Notes under the pieces: generated by a model
What the model saw: the letters and a program-made list of their open reading frames with translations, nothing else
The model's database searches: none
What the model was told of the DNA's origin: nothing
In this document: positions 21,253 through 34,034 of the stretch, one piece after another
Numbering within the stretch: the stretch's first letter is position 1
Layout: each line of letters starts with the position of its first letter
Translations under genes and position numbers: made by a program
DNA from: Mactra quadrangularis
Taxonomy: Eukaryota; Mollusca; Bivalvia; Venerida; Mactridae
NCBI GenBank assembly: GCA_025267735.1
Contig: CM046311.1
Span: 22,466,020 to 22,530,019, forward strand
Direction of reading: 5' to 3'
Length of the DNA stretch: 64,000 nt

Positions 21253-23502
21253 ATTACGTATCTAGAATTTAGATGCTAGAGTTCGTGCATGTTTCACACC
21301 ACTAAACAACAAAACAACACTCAGAAAGTTGCAAGTTTACCCGGAAAAAATTTCAAGCTTATCCATGTGCATACTATTTATTTTAGCTTTCCAAACTAGG
21401 ACTAATCTATCAGTAATAAACACACCAACTAACAACATGCGATTTACACAAAATGTTTGTGTTTAGTTAGTGATGAGCCTCATGGTGATAATAAATAGTT
21501 CTGTATTATTTCATTTGTTCTTCATAACAGTTTATTTCTCCTGCAATTTTATTTATAAAACTTTTTTTGGATATTTTTCCAGAAATGCCTGATCGCAATC
21601 CTCACGCATGCGTAGAGAGGCATAACTCTAAGCTTAGAATTTAAACATCAAGAATTGCAATAAATTTGAAATTATCTGCGATTAGGTTCTACTGTGCAGA
21701 AATAAAATGATAATTTACACTGCATTTTACTTTCCAATTTAAATTAATCAGGGACGCATCGTGCTGCAATTAAAATAAAAACAATAAAACATTTTCGTTA
21801 CAATAGTTTTATGCACGCTTTATAATCACAAATCATGAACACGCATTATATCAATATTATATGTTTTGTTTTTATATTTCGTATTTACATTATTGACCGA
21901 GTCTTATCAAAGTTAATGGTTTTAATTCTAAACTAATATGCTAAGTATTGCTAATAATCACCCAAGCTTTTAGATTACAAAGAATTACTTGCATGTATAA
22001 TTAATTAACACAATTGATTTTGCGTTTGGAATTATTGTTATTCATTAACCCTTAAGTTGTGCGCTAAGGCAATAACTGTGTGTCAGTGAAAGAAATCCCT
22101 TTTATTTTAATTTTCATAAATTAAAAACAAAGGTGATATCATATTTAAAACTAAGTAAGTCTCAAACGAGAATAATCAGTTAATTTAAAGCATGGCTATT
22201 TAATCAGTGAATCAGGAATATCGGTGAAAATAGTCGATAAAATCATTTTACTAATTCATGATCTTAAACCCGTTCCTCGCTCTAAAACCGTAACAAAGCG
22301 TTATTTGTAAACAAAATAATGCATGAATTTTACAAAATTGGTTAAAACGTTAAAAGCACTATACATGCACAATTTTCTTAAATTAACTGTTTACTGAATA
22401 GCAAATATCGCTCGAAAAAAATGCGATACCAACGTCTGGGTAAAGAGAACTTCGCTATCAAAGCACTCGATACTACGCTATAGCGATACGTTAAACTCTC
22501 CCCCCTTCGATAGATAGTGGTTTGATCCGCTGTATACTGTCAATTGAAGAGGCTACGTTACTTTCGACTTGAGGTTGATAGGGGAAGGATGCGTTGTTAC
22601 ATTTCATTGAAAAACTGATTTACAGTAGTTTAGTTTAATATTGGCTGTTGACTACTTAACCGTTGGTCATATTTCTGTGAAATTTTGTATGAAAAAAATT
22701 GGATTTATTTATATTATCATTGTGAGTTAACGCTGGTTGTGAATTTTTGAAGGATTTATGAAATTTAGCGTTGAGTTTTGTTGAGCTATTGTGTGTTTGT
22801 TTTATTTTTCAGTTATTTAGCTGTTCAATTGCGGGAACAAACATGATAGAAAATGTGTTGTTTTTGAGAATTTGGAATTTTGTTTAAATAATGGATTGGT
22901 AAAGTTATTAAGACGGTGAAAAAAGTTGTATTGATCAATTCGTGTGGAACTGGATGTTATCTTTTTAATGTGTATCTTAAGAAAAACTCTTATATTAACT
23001 TTGAATTATTAATCGAGATCTTCAGCGGAGTGTTTGATTAATTTCCTGGAGTTGAATAAATACCCTCCATTTTTTTTCAAGAAATCGTTGAAAATTGCAA
23101 GAACAATACAAACTATTTGGTGAAAATACGATCTTAACTCTACAGAGCTTGCGACCATCTTACGCTCGCTCTGAATTAAATTATGTGAAATTGAACAAAA
23201 GACATTGTGCAGAATGACGGAACTGTCGACTGACTGAAAATCAATTTTCAAGTTTGAGTTACTGGAATTTCTAATTCACAGAGAATTCAGGAAAATAAAC
23301 TGTCAGGATATTTATTTATTTTGGGTGGAAAATCGAGGAATTTTATTTCAATTTGTGAGTGGCAGAAACGTATCTAATTTGAAAGAATGCACGAGTAATA
23401 CGTGCGAACTGTATACAAGATGAAAAGAATTCGATTGAAATAATTCTGAGAAAAAATATTTTTTGTTAGTTTTTTTTATATAAATTCATTAACTCAACGA
23501 AC
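21253..23502. other. possible upstream region of the 23.5-kb gene
   Basis: No repeats or exons identified. From about 22560 to 23500 the + strand is rich in T and G, as transcribed strands often are, so part of this could be 5' UTR of the exon at 23503. A TATATAAA word lies at about 23478-23485, only 18 bases before the ATG, too close to act as a TATA box for that start. Confidence 0.3.
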
Positions 23503-23572
23503 ATGAGGAAGTTATTTGTTATTCTTTTGTTATTTCTGGATTTATCAAGCAGGACGTATGGTGTCGATTTTG
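23503..23572 (+). CDS. first coding exon of a secreted or membrane protein
   Basis: The ATG has A at -3 (CGAACATG). It opens a classical signal peptide: MRK, then the hydrophobic core LFVILLLFL (residues 4-12), then DLSSRTYGVDF with a plausible cleavage after the small residues around 15-20. Seventy nucleotides in, the exon ends at a strong donor, G|GTAAGT (23573-23578), giving phase 1. Short signal-peptide exons followed by a phase-1 intron are common in animal secreted proteins and receptors built of phase 1-1 domain exons. The rest of the protein is not identifiable here; the exon candidate at 39691 has the right phase. Family unknown. Confidence 0.55.
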
Positions 23573-24525
23573 GTAAGTTTAAACTATCTTCCTAATATTT
23601 TAAATTTAGAATTTATAAATATATTTTTGATAGAATAATGTATTTGAATACATGCATGTTTTAGACAAAAATGTCTATAGTTCTATTGTATGTTGTTGTT
23701 TTTTTAACAAGAAACAACAACACTGTTAGAAGTTTAATAATATAATAAAGTGCAAAATAATTTCATTATTGAAATAACGCAACATGGTAAGTATAAATAT
23801 GCAAAATTCAAAAACACGATATTTTTCTAAAAATTGAGTTTTTAAGAATGCAAACATATCAGATTCAAATTTGTACTATTTCACGTTTTGATATTTAGTA
23901 CTATGAGCCTGCTGATGATTTAATAAAAGGTGGACCTTAATTCATGTAAATAAGGTTGTTTGATAGTTTCCGGCCCTTTAGACATTCAGATATGTAAAAT
24001 AAAGGTACCAACGTATAACACTATCTTTAAATCGTTTATATTATACAAGATAATAAAGATATGTAAATTAAAAGTTGTTTTTAATGATTTACTATTAAAT
24101 TTGTATAAACTACACTGATACGTTTAAATTACAGACCATAAATAGCTTATTAATGATACAGCTAATTAGCATAATGAGATATGTATAGAGTATTCTGAGA
24201 ACACAGTTTAGATTTCAACACTCAGAGTGTTTGCTCTCTATTAAACTGTTTGCTCGTCTCATATTTATCAAATAAACTATCAATTCAATGAGCTCAAACA
24301 CTCACTAAGTTTTCAAAATTTGACTCAAATCAGACTAACAAAATCAATCTTATAAGGAATGAAAAGTCACAACCTGGGGACTGCACATTATGCATCCTTA
24401 TGGAACAGACGGACCCTCACTAAACCCGAACAAAATACAACAAACATTCGCTTATTGTCCAGTACAATATCACTTTGTTTTCCCTGAGTAAAATTCATTA
24501 GCTAGAGTTTGAATATTATTGTCCA
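23573..24525 (+). other. probable first intron, start
   Basis: Begins with GTAAGT at 23573. AT-rich and without exon-like segments; the intron, if real, runs at least 16 kb. Confidence 0.4.
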
Positions 24526-24564
24526 GCTTGGGCCCGTAATATCATACTTCTTACGATCGATTTT
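24526..24564. mobile_element. single arm of the 102-bp hairpin MITE family
   Basis: TTGGGCCCGTAATATCATAC followed by TTCTTACGATCGATTTT matches the right arm of the MITE at 14950-15051 read in reverse. No opposite arm is found within several hundred bases. Confidence 0.55.
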
Positions 24565-24831
24565 GCTGCACAAACTTCATCATGACTTTTACTTTTAAGT
24601 GTTACCAATATTTTCAGCTTTAATGCTGAAACTTAATTGTCTAAAACATTAAATTGTCCACGCTCTTAAGACCAAGTCTTTGATTATGTCTTCATTTTAA
24701 TATCATTGAAATAGCTGTGCTTTAAAACACCAGAATCTCGAAGTTTGCTTCTTATATCATTTCGCCAACAACACTTAACATGACTTAGTAAAATATCTAC
24801 ATAATGTCAAAATAATACTAGAATATTTGAC

Positions 24832-24851
24832 CTGAACTGAACTGAACTGAA
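24832..24851. repeat. (CTGAA)4 pentanucleotide
   Basis: Four CTGAA units. It may be the tail of a LINE copy similar to the (GAACA)n tails, but nothing else of an element is visible. Confidence 0.6.
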
Positions 24852-25107
24852 AATTGGAACAACGAAACAAAATGACTTTTAAATTAAGAACTAAGAAACA
24901 CAATTTTTAATACATTAGTGAACTAGTATTAAATTCAAGTTTTTTTATGAATGCATTAAAAACGTAACACCAGCGATGTATAACTGTTTTTAATATATGA
25001 CATATGTTGAAAACTATAAAAAATATGAAGTGTTGTAAATTATATGGTGTATGCTTACATATCAGATTCATCATGGATATTTGATACACATTATGAAACT
25101 ACCGTAT

Positions 25108-25485
25108 AATGTTGTTAAAACAACAACTAGATTGGAAAGTTTTCACCAACACAAAATTTACTGTTGTTTTTATACGAAAAATGTATGAAAATGATTACTG
25201 CTTTAAATTTGCTTATTTTTATTGTGTGTGTATATATATTTTACTTGGAGACTGAAAATATTCACCAACATAAAACATAGTGTTGTTTTATATTTACAAT
25301 TATTCAGTAAAATTTTACTATATATGTTGTTAAAACAACAGTAGGCTATAACATTATATTAACAAGAATATTCTGTTATTTCATATATACATGTACAAAG
25401 TATACAAATACTCATGTATTCAAAGTAAATGAGTGTTAAAACAACAATAAGCTTGAAGATTTTCACCATCAGACAATATTGTTAT
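25108..25485. repeat. diverged repeated TTAAAACAAC / TTCACCA modules
   Basis: GTTGTTAAAACAACA-type palindromic words occur at about 25111, 25325 and 25433. A second word, TTCACCAACA followed within about 15 bases by TGTTGTTTT, occurs near 25141, 25260 and (as TTCACCATCA) 25460. The alternation suggests an old duplicated unit of roughly 100-150 bp. Confidence 0.55.
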
Positions 25486-25663
25486 TTTGTATGAAATAAA
25501 ATATACGAGTGGTGTTTTAATGAGTGTTCATGCCTTATCATAATTATAGATTTAGCACACGTATGCCCTATATCTTCAATAATACTACATTAACTTAAAG
25601 GATGTCATACATTTTCTTATATAAATAACTGTTGGGTTTTCACGTATAGCGTTACCACTTAAC

Positions 25664-25687
25664 GGAACAGAACAGAACAGAACAGAC
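25664..25687 (-). mobile_element. LINE 3' tail remnant
   Basis: (GAACA)4 followed by GACACAGATACACT, like the tail and adjacent 3' end of the LINE at 11787. It is probably a severely 5'-truncated insertion read on the minus strand. Confidence 0.4.
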
Positions 25688-28600
25688 ACAGATACACTAA
25701 ACACTATTTTGTCTAATAAATATTTCTAAGATTCTTGTACTGTATATTTATATCCTTATTAGTATAAATAATGATAAATCAAAGAAAATCATGTTTTCAT
25801 GAACAAAATGATTAAACTATAACTTGATTGAAGTAATTGTATATTCGGGATTTTTTAAGAACGCATAGACTTTTCCATTCTTAAAAAAAAATTCAGATAA
25901 AATGGTCGCCATGGATTTGAGAAAAACGCACATGGGTTATAGCTACTTTCATATCTCATCAGATTCATTTATTATGTAACAATTCAGTCTTCGGTATTTT
26001 AATGAATGGTGAAAATGAGCACTGCGTGGTAACTTATTCATCTCTGATGATGCCTTCATAGTTCATTAACTTCTTTCATTTCATGACAATAACGCACGCC
26101 CATCTAAAACCTTGTTACTATATACGTGTGTTCTCTAACCTTCATATTGGAACCAATCCTGTCTCAGAACTCATATAATACAAGCTACAACAATATTCTC
26201 TGATTACTTATAGAAAACACAATAGGCAAATATTATGTTACTTTGTCATACTTTTCTTGCTACCCATGAAGTAAATTTGTGTATACGTAACATTCTTTAG
26301 AAATGATTAAATATGATATATAATATTGAAAATTGCCTTACTTAGATTCTAACTAGGGTATAAAGATGAAAGTTCTGAGTAAAACTGGTAAAGAAAATAT
26401 AATTTTGTTACTAAAATCTATAAAATGTTTTATTAAATATTCTACGACTCAACTTTCCATTGTTACACTGTATCACTTTGGAGCAATTTTGTGTCCATGT
26501 TAGAAATATATTTCGCATTGATTTTAAATAATTTATTAATAAACAAGACGACTTGTTTTATTATATATAAAAACTGGAACAGTTTGGTGTGGTGTTTCTT
26601 TACATACTTCTATAATGTACATTGTATTAATTCTTACTGATGACTTAGAAACTGAAAGAAATAAAACAAATGTTATTAATATTTTATAAGTTATTGTATC
26701 AACATTAATATACAGTTTCAAATATAATAATTTTAACAACTGTTACATATTACGTGCAATTTGACACCATGGATTGTACCAATATATTTTGTTTCAGTTA
26801 AAGTCAAAATTTTATTACATTTTAGGTGTACACGTACATTTTTTTATTATTATACATAATTAATATATGCATACATGTATGTACTTCTAGTGATATTTTG
26901 TCTTCGTATTTATTTTATATCTTTTAATTTGTATACGTTATTGTTGCTGAAATTTGTCTCTGTGTTTTTTGTTGATAAAAATATTTTAGGTTGCACATTC
27001 ACCCTCGACCCTTATTTAAAAGACGATCCACTGAGTTTAAAAAAAAAACACATTACAGAGGATATTTTAATTAACTTTTTCTCATCATTTTCTTCAAATA
27101 TTTTAGCTTGAATTACGTTTCTACGATGGGAATGTTGTGGTATGTTTTGTCAGTATTCCATTAAAAATCCTGCAGTTTATAATTGCAGCTAAAATCCCAT
27201 CAGTTTTCATTAGACAACTTTGACCAAACCTTGTCTATGGGGAAATATGATATGGGAAAGTTTAGATTATCTCATTGGTTCAAGTCAAAACAGTGTGCGC
27301 TAATTAACTGTCTCAAAATTTTAAGTTCAAAACTGATTTGTTCAAAGTTAAATGAATTAATATGTGAAGAGATTTGAAGATTTATTTATTCAGAAATATA
27401 TGCATTTGTTTGGTCCAAATAACATTATATTACAAACCGAATATTTCGCTTGGTTTGATCAATACAAATGAAGTGCACGTGACATATGACCACCCAAGTC
27501 ATCAATTGGAGACTCATTAACCTAATCAGTTTTCTGGACATTATTAAAAACATATTTAAGAATCAAAACTACTTTATTTTAATCTTTCAATTATCAATTT
27601 ATAAAAAAGCTAAATCATACAAATGATGAAAAAATGCACTCACTAAAAAACTGCACATTGAATTGTCTTGGTGTAAATAATTTCAGCTAATCAGCGTATC
27701 AGTATACTCATCGAAAATAGTTTCCCATGTTTTTGGTGCAGTATGTACCTCAGGGGGTTTTGTTAGACGTCGGGGAGTAATTTGTTTATATTTACTCACC
27801 GTCTGTGTGATCAATGATCGACATGTGAAATAAATCATTGTATTTTATCAACAAAATCTCATCTGAGATCGATCTCATACGATCTCATACAAACGGGACT
27901 GGTTTCTTCTGATATTATATGATTTATCATCTTTTATAATTTATGGTACCCGTCTAGCTAATTTCATTTTTTTGGTATCAGGCTATTAGCCTTTTTATCG
28001 TACTTGTCTCGAGAAGTCACAAGTAATTTATCAGCATTTGGTTAGAAAAAAAGTACAAAAAATGGAAAAAATGAAAACCCTGTGAGGAAAAATAGCGGAC
28101 ATTGTCGTATGACCAAATTTATGTTGAGTAATTGATAAAAACCAACTTGAAAGTTATAAAATGTATATAAACGCAAACCTTTGAGTCACAAACGTTTCTC
28201 AGGACGACCAGTCGTATTTAGGAGAGGCGTCATAAATTACACTATACTTTTTAAACATCCCTTTTGTTTGATCTATCCGGGAGCAAGGCGACAGAAGATT
28301 GCCGAGTGATAAATAATTATAAATAATAGTAAGTTTTATTGATATCTAAGTTGACCAAAAACCATTGAAATGTTGTATACTCAGACTGGGATTAAGTAAA
28401 ACAATATGTTGTATTGTTTGAGGGGTTTACTGTGTAAATACAAGCATTCGATAAATTATATGACGATGAAATGGCAAGTAGCAAGTTTTACAATATAGGT
28501 CGATAGAGGTCGCTTGACATTTAAAATATAAAACACTTGCGTGCATGACAGAGTCATTGTGGGTTTGACAATACACTAGAAGCAGAGGAAATAGATTGTA

Positions 28601-28785
28601 AAACAATCTTAGATAACTTAGGTAAGTAACTCTCAAGTCTGCATGCTCCTTGGTATTCAATACTTAACTGTTGGGATACAGTTTCTCGCATGTACTCAAA
28701 CTTACCAGAAAAAAACATCGTGGTGAGTTTGTGTGATGGACTCACACGCAGATCTGTCTATCCAATGATTAACAACAGTTATTAA
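25688..28785. other. unassigned, possible intron
   Basis: Strongly AT-rich; no exon with both splice sites and coding composition was found. Confidence 0.45.
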
Positions 28786-28927
28786 GGGCCAGTTTCCAAA
28801 TAATATCGCTAGTTAGCGATTTTCCTTCTGGTACCCTTAATTTGATATCACAGACCTATTCCTTTTGGTAGAAGAAGGGTAACAGGGCACAAAGCGCTAT
28901 CTAGCAATATGCAAAGGAAACTCGCCC
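28786..28927. mobile_element. hairpin MITE
   Basis: Left arm GGGCCAGTTTCCAAATAATA, then TCGCTAGTTAGCGATTTTCC; right arm is the inverse of GGGCGAGTTTCCTTTGCATA, then TTGCTAGATAGCGCTTTG. About 142 bp, non-coding. ACCCTT and AAGGGT complete the inner stem. Confidence 0.75.
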
Positions 28928-30249
28928 AAGGTTGTGGCTGCTCGATGGGTCAAGCACTCCGACGTTACAATACATAAGATGTATCTAAAGTCATCTAGAC
29001 TAGGTTCAAATCCAACTTTCCTTTTTTCTAGCGCCCTCTCATAGGTTGTAAAACTTGATTTGCTTCATAAGTATCGCCAATATTGTGTTATAAAACACGT
29101 GTTCATACTAATCATATCTACTTCATAATAATGAAATACATATTTTAATATATCCCATTTAAATTCACATGAACCTAGTTAACTCCATTATTTATTATAG
29201 TATATATTAATATATAACTTTTATACCTGTCAATAATAGCCTTGTTTGTACCTTCAACATGTCAATCTCATTAAGATCTCTCCTAGCGCTGAATTCTAAT
29301 ATTAAAACAAGCTTACATCGTGTGCATAAATGAATAAAAACAAAGTGGGGAAAGTAACTTCAAAAACGAGTTCTAAATATTGAAGACATACGTTTTGTTT
29401 TAAAAACAATAAGTAAAAATTAAGTTGACGTTAATATGTTGAGCAGGTGTTACAACTAGATTTATGCGCAAGACGGAAAAGTTAAAATTATTAAAATTCA
29501 TGAAAGGCTATTATAAAGTTTATCAGTTATTATAAATTACAATTTATATTATTATATATGAGCGTATATTTGACAAAGTGTCATACATACTTCACTATAT
29601 TAATAATCAGAATCAGTTTTTTTTATAATTTATTGTTCATACGACAAAACACATGGAAAGTTTAGTTCAAAACTGTCGTATCTCAAATGTATTTTTATAA
29701 TGAAGTTAATGCATTGTTGAACTGAAGATTTCACTATGACATAAGAAGGCTTATTGTGCAAATATTTATGAAATTTAATAAATTAGTTTCCTACTAAAGG
29801 AAAATAAGTTATAGAATTGACTACAAGTTTTTTTATTCATTTCCTAAGATTTCAGTTTTTGAATTATTATGAAACATAATTTACTATATTATATAAAGAT
29901 TTTCAATATTAAAGTTGTCCTTAAGATTTTAATACGTTCTATAACTTCGTAAACATTCGTCATACATTGGGTTTATTCGTATTCTCGGTAAAATACATTA
30001 TTAAATCGTTAGATACCTGGGTCTGATCCAGTGTCAAGTCATCATTGAAAGGTGTTTAGGGGATGTTATGTGAATGGTCTTCATTAGTGCATGTTTGCGA
30101 AGTAAGCTTTTTGTACCAGCAAGGAAAGTTCAACCTCAAAGATTGTATGTTTCATTCTCTAGAACGGGTTTTGTAATGGAGTTCTCAGTTAAATGTGGAA
30201 ATGTGGACTTTTTAAGTTTTTTTGCAGTTTTGAAGTCAATCTTCAAAAA
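28928..30249. other. unassigned AT-rich stretch
   Basis: Nothing recognised. Confidence 0.5.
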
Positions 30250-30402
30250 TATGACTATATACATACAATTAGCCTGGCACAAAACTTAGTTTTCATTTCT
30301 AATTTCACAAAAATATCACATTTAGACAAAAACAACAACAAGTTAACATGTTTCGAGAAAAAGTATAAACTTCATCATTAGCAGAATTTTCCCACACACG
30401 TC
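30250..30402 (+). repeat. duplicated segment A, copy 1
   Basis: Matches 32470-32615: GACTATATACATACAA, TTTCACAAAAATATCACATT and CATCATTAGCAGAATTTTCC are shared in the same order and orientation. Confidence 0.85.
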
Positions 30403-31953
30403 TGAAAAAGTCTTAACAACTGATAAGCCATGTTGAATATTTTGATTGAAATTTTCACCTTTGAGTTTATTCACCCTTTAAGATGTAACTCTGTGAAGAA
30501 AGTTTTGAGATCTTCTCGCCATGAGATCAGCTGACTGGCTAACGAGTGCTGAGAATTTACTTGTTTGTTTTGTAACTTAAGTGAGGTCAGATCTCTGCTC
30601 AAAAATGATTATTATTATTAGAAATAAGTACTTGCCCTGCAAAGTTGAAAATCAAAGGGCAAGTTGGTTACGATAGTAGCTATTCCATCGGGTAAGTCAG
30701 CATCTAGGTGCTTAGAGTCCAATTTTGTATAAAAGGCCATCATTTGAAAGTTTTGTGTGTTGTTCTCTGACTGACCGCAATATTTTTGTTCTTCTCAATC
30801 TAGTCAACCTTTTTAAAGTTTATGTATTATAATGCAGAATTAAAATGTTTTTTTTGTGTGTGTAAAAAATGAAAATGAAATATCAAAGTCAATATTGTGT
30901 AAGTGTTTATTGAGTTATAATAATGGCGCAATTGATGATAAATGTTGGGGCAGCCGAAAGGTACTGGGGGCAAGTTAATGTAAGGTTTTACTGCCCCCCG
31001 GGCAAGTTGGTCTGAAAAATTAAATCAAACACTGTTATGTTTTTCTTAGCTAAAATGCATTTTCTTTTATTAACGTCTAGACCAATTGAAGTCGAATGCG
31101 TTCATATTTTATTATTTATTAATATGCCAAACCCATATCAATTCAAATTCAATTTAAAATATAAAAAAATCGCCTTTAAGAAGCAGTACAAAAATAAACT
31201 ACCCCAAAAATGACATTCTTAAAAACTCTTTATTGAAGCATACTTTAAGCTGTTTTTAATTGATTTTCCGTTGTAGTTTTTTTTGTAACTTTTTAAAAAA
31301 TATTTTACTATCGAGCCGCGTCTTTTATGATTTTATTTTGTGAAAAAAGTCTAGAAGTTGATTATAGATGCACCCTGTGTGCAAACATTTCATCTAGTGT
31401 ACGTTTTTTATCATAAAAAAATGACATTAAACGTGACTCCTTACAACTGATGTGTTTTTGATTGAATTATGTATAAATATACAAGACTGTCAAAACGAGT
31501 TATTATTGTGAAGATATTTGACTCCTTAATTCAAAACCTGCCCATGATTTCATGATAGAAGTTATTATACAAATGTTTATATTATCGATAAGTTGACAAG
31601 CTATGTTGAGATTTTTTAATTGCGTCTCTTGTTACAAGCGATGAGCGAATGATAGGAGAATACGTTACAACCTTGCGATGAATATTTGCATCTTATTTCA
31701 TATGAAAACATTAACTTTAATACTTTTTAACAATTAAAGTAAACTCATATCTCATCTACATAATTTGTTGAAAAAATGATCTGAATCTTAATGGAATTAT
31801 GATTACAAATTAATGTTAACTGAACTGAGCAGTCTTCAGCTAATACTTCAGATATTATCGTATTACATGATACTTGGTTTTTGTTAAACATTAGATTTTA
31901 ATAAATTGAAATCTAAGTGTAATGTTTGAAGTCGTTTATGATTAACAAAATAT
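30403..31953. other. unassigned stretch between duplicated segments
   Basis: Contains a direct repeat GGGCAAGTTGGT at 30657-30668 and 31000-31011, each near other GCCC/GGGC words, which may bound an unrecognised element. Otherwise nothing. Confidence 0.4.
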
Positions 31954-32469
31954 AAGTTAATCATTTCAGATATTAATTTAGTTTTGTTGGTAAATTAGTT
32001 TTCTAGCCTTTTTATAATTTCAATGATTAATAAGGGTATATTGATATTAGTGAATTAAAAATTAGACATACATTGCGGAAACTTTGTAATTTATTAAATG
32101 GGCGTGGCCTTGTGGTTACAAAATAACCGCGATAATCTAAATTACACAGGTGAAAGTAGTCACAGGATAGCATGTTCTTATAGAAAACTAACCATTTCCT
32201 TAAGTCATGGAGTCAGGGGAGGATACAGATTTTTTTCTAGGGGAGGGGACCGAACTTTTTCTAGGGGGTCCAAACATTCGAGCCACAACTATTACTATAT
32301 TTCACACAATTTGCAGAATATTGCAACATATTAATAATAAAAACTACATAACCATTAAATCTATGTTAAGCACCAAGAAAAATTGCTTCATGCTACTTAA
32401 AAATGTCTATAAATCAAGAATTACTCTAGTGGACAGGTACATTTTTGAAATTCTATGGGGGGGTCTAAT
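31954..32469 (+). repeat. duplicated segment B, copy 1
   Basis: Nearly the same sequence as 32617-33092, about 662 bp apart: AGTTAATCATTTCAGATATT, GGGCGTGGCCTTG, AACCGCGATAATCTAAATTA, CACAGGATAGCATGTTCTTA. Its last 257 bp are a MITE lacking the right terminus. Confidence 0.9.
32213..32468 (+). mobile_element. GC-ended MITE, right end missing
   Basis: Starts TCAGGGGAGGATACAG, like the intact copy at 32874, but includes an extra G-rich insert (GGGGACCGAACTTTTTCTAG). It stops at GGGGGGTCTA, where segment A begins, so its right terminal repeat was replaced. Confidence 0.7.
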
Positions 32470-32615
32470 ATGACTATATACTTACAACAAGCATGGCACA
32501 AAACTTTCTTTACATTCCTTATTTCACAAAAATATCACATTTAGAAAAAAACAACAAGTTAACAGGTTTCGAGGAAAAGTCTAAATTTCATCATTAGCAG
32601 AATTTTCCCACATAT
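32470..32615 (+). repeat. duplicated segment A, copy 2
   Basis: Copy of 30250-30402, located between the two B segments; its right end meets copy 2 of B at about 32616. Confidence 0.85.
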
Positions 32616-32616
32616 G

Positions 32617-33140
32617 AGTTAATCATTTCAGATATTAATTTAGTTTTGTTGGTAAATTAGTTTTCTAGCCTTTTTATAATTTCAATGATTAATAAGGGTA
32701 TATTGATATTAGTGAATTAAAAACTAGACATACGTTGCGGAAACTTTGTAATTTATTAAATGGGCGTGGCCTTGCGGTTACAAAATAACCGCGATAATCT
32801 AAATTACACAGGTGAATGTAGTCACAGGATAGCATGTTCTTATAGAAAACTTACCATTTCCTTGAGCCATAGTGTCAGGGGCGGATACAGATTTTTCCCC
32901 AGGGGGGTCCGAACATTCGAACCACAACCGTGTATCACACATTTTGCAGAATATTGCAACATATTAATAATAAAAAAACTACATAACCATTAAATCTATG
33001 TTAAGCACCAAGAAAATTTGCATCATGCTACTTAAAAATGACTAAAAATCAAGAAATGCACAAGTGGACAGGTACATTTTTGAAATTCTATGGGGGGGGG
33101 TCCGGACCCCCCTGACCCCCTCCGCTGGATCCGCCTATGT
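32617..33140 (+). repeat. duplicated segment B, copy 2
   Basis: Second copy of segment B, differing from copy 1 by scattered substitutions and small indels. It retains the complete MITE at its right end. Confidence 0.9.
32874..33138. mobile_element. GC-ended MITE, complete
   Basis: Left end CAGGGGCGGATACAGATTTT, then CCAGGGGGGTCCG; right end, inverted, AGGCGGATCCAGCGGAGGGG, then TCAGGGGGGTCCGGACC. About 265 bp with an AT-rich non-coding centre. Ends of the form GGGGCGGATCCAG...GGGGGGTCC are a widespread invertebrate DNA-transposon signature; I do not assign the superfamily. Confidence 0.75.
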
Positions 33141-33699
33141 GGAATTACCTTTTTCCCTCTTTTTGTATCGTGTCATTCTGTTTCCCAGAAGTTAACCAGA
33201 TTTACTGGTTGGGAAATCCTATTATTAGAAAATATTATATTATATCATAAGTAATAAGACTGGCCAACAGACATGTCAAGAACATCTTGGGCCCACAAGC
33301 TTTAACATAGTTCCGTATGGAAATGTTGAAACTCTCTGCTGTTGCTGATAAGCCAGGAAGTGACATACAGAGAAGAAACTGAAACTGAAGTAAATACTGT
33401 TTTACATGTAATTATCAACTCAATTAAGGAGCATAGAACACCACCAATGAGTTAAAACAACAGTATCAATACCACATGTACTCTATCAGTAGAAACAACA
33501 ATAGATAAATAAATAAAACAACAATACATTACCGTAATATCACCTCAAATATTAACAACAATAAATGGTTACATCAATGAATGGTTCACTAGTATCAATG
33601 ACCTGAATTATTTAATATATTGTGATTGTAGAGCAACAATATGTGCTACCGTAGACTATGCGCACATGAGTAAAAGAGTTATATATTCATGCCTGATAG
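33141..33699. other. unassigned stretch with AACAACA words
   Basis: Several GTAAAACAACA / AAACAACAAT words at 33450-33560 recall the modules at 25.1-25.5 kb, without a regular period. Confidence 0.4.
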
Positions 33700-33766
33700 C
33701 TTTCTCGTACCCAGAGTCTAGTAGGATTTTCGATGTGAACCTTGATAACCTCGGGGTACGAGAATG
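33700..33766. mobile_element. MULE-like hairpin MITE P, copy 3, with 9-bp target duplication
   Basis: CTTTCTCGTACCCAGAG on the left and CCTCGGGGTACGAGAATG on the right. GCCTGATAG flanks it exactly on both sides (33691-33699 and 33767-33775). A 9-bp duplication is characteristic of Mutator-like elements, which fixes the family boundaries better than the other copies do. Confidence 0.85.
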
Positions 33767-34034
33767 GCCTGATAGTGAAATTCTGATGATATGGAACCAC
33801 TGAAAGACTTGTTTTCATGTGTAAAAAGTGGTGGATTATTTCTTATGCTATCCTTGGCGTTTGTGGTATATAGCCTATCATGGACAAGAATTTTATATAA
33901 TGAAATTTTAATTTATATGCTATAATTTCTTGTACCATTGCATGTATTCTAAGCCGAAATAAATCTGCCTATGGACTCATGAAGAAATGGATTTCCGAAT
34001 CTGGAACAACACTAAGCGCTTTAAAACAATTATC

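Noticed and set aside
23009..23251. 80-codon minus-strand frame upstream of the signal-peptide exon
   Set aside because: Antisense to the likely 5' UTR, with no splice sites or recognisable motif.
23478..23485. TATATAAA as TATA box for the 23503 start codon
   Set aside because: A start site about 30 bp downstream would fall beyond the ATG.
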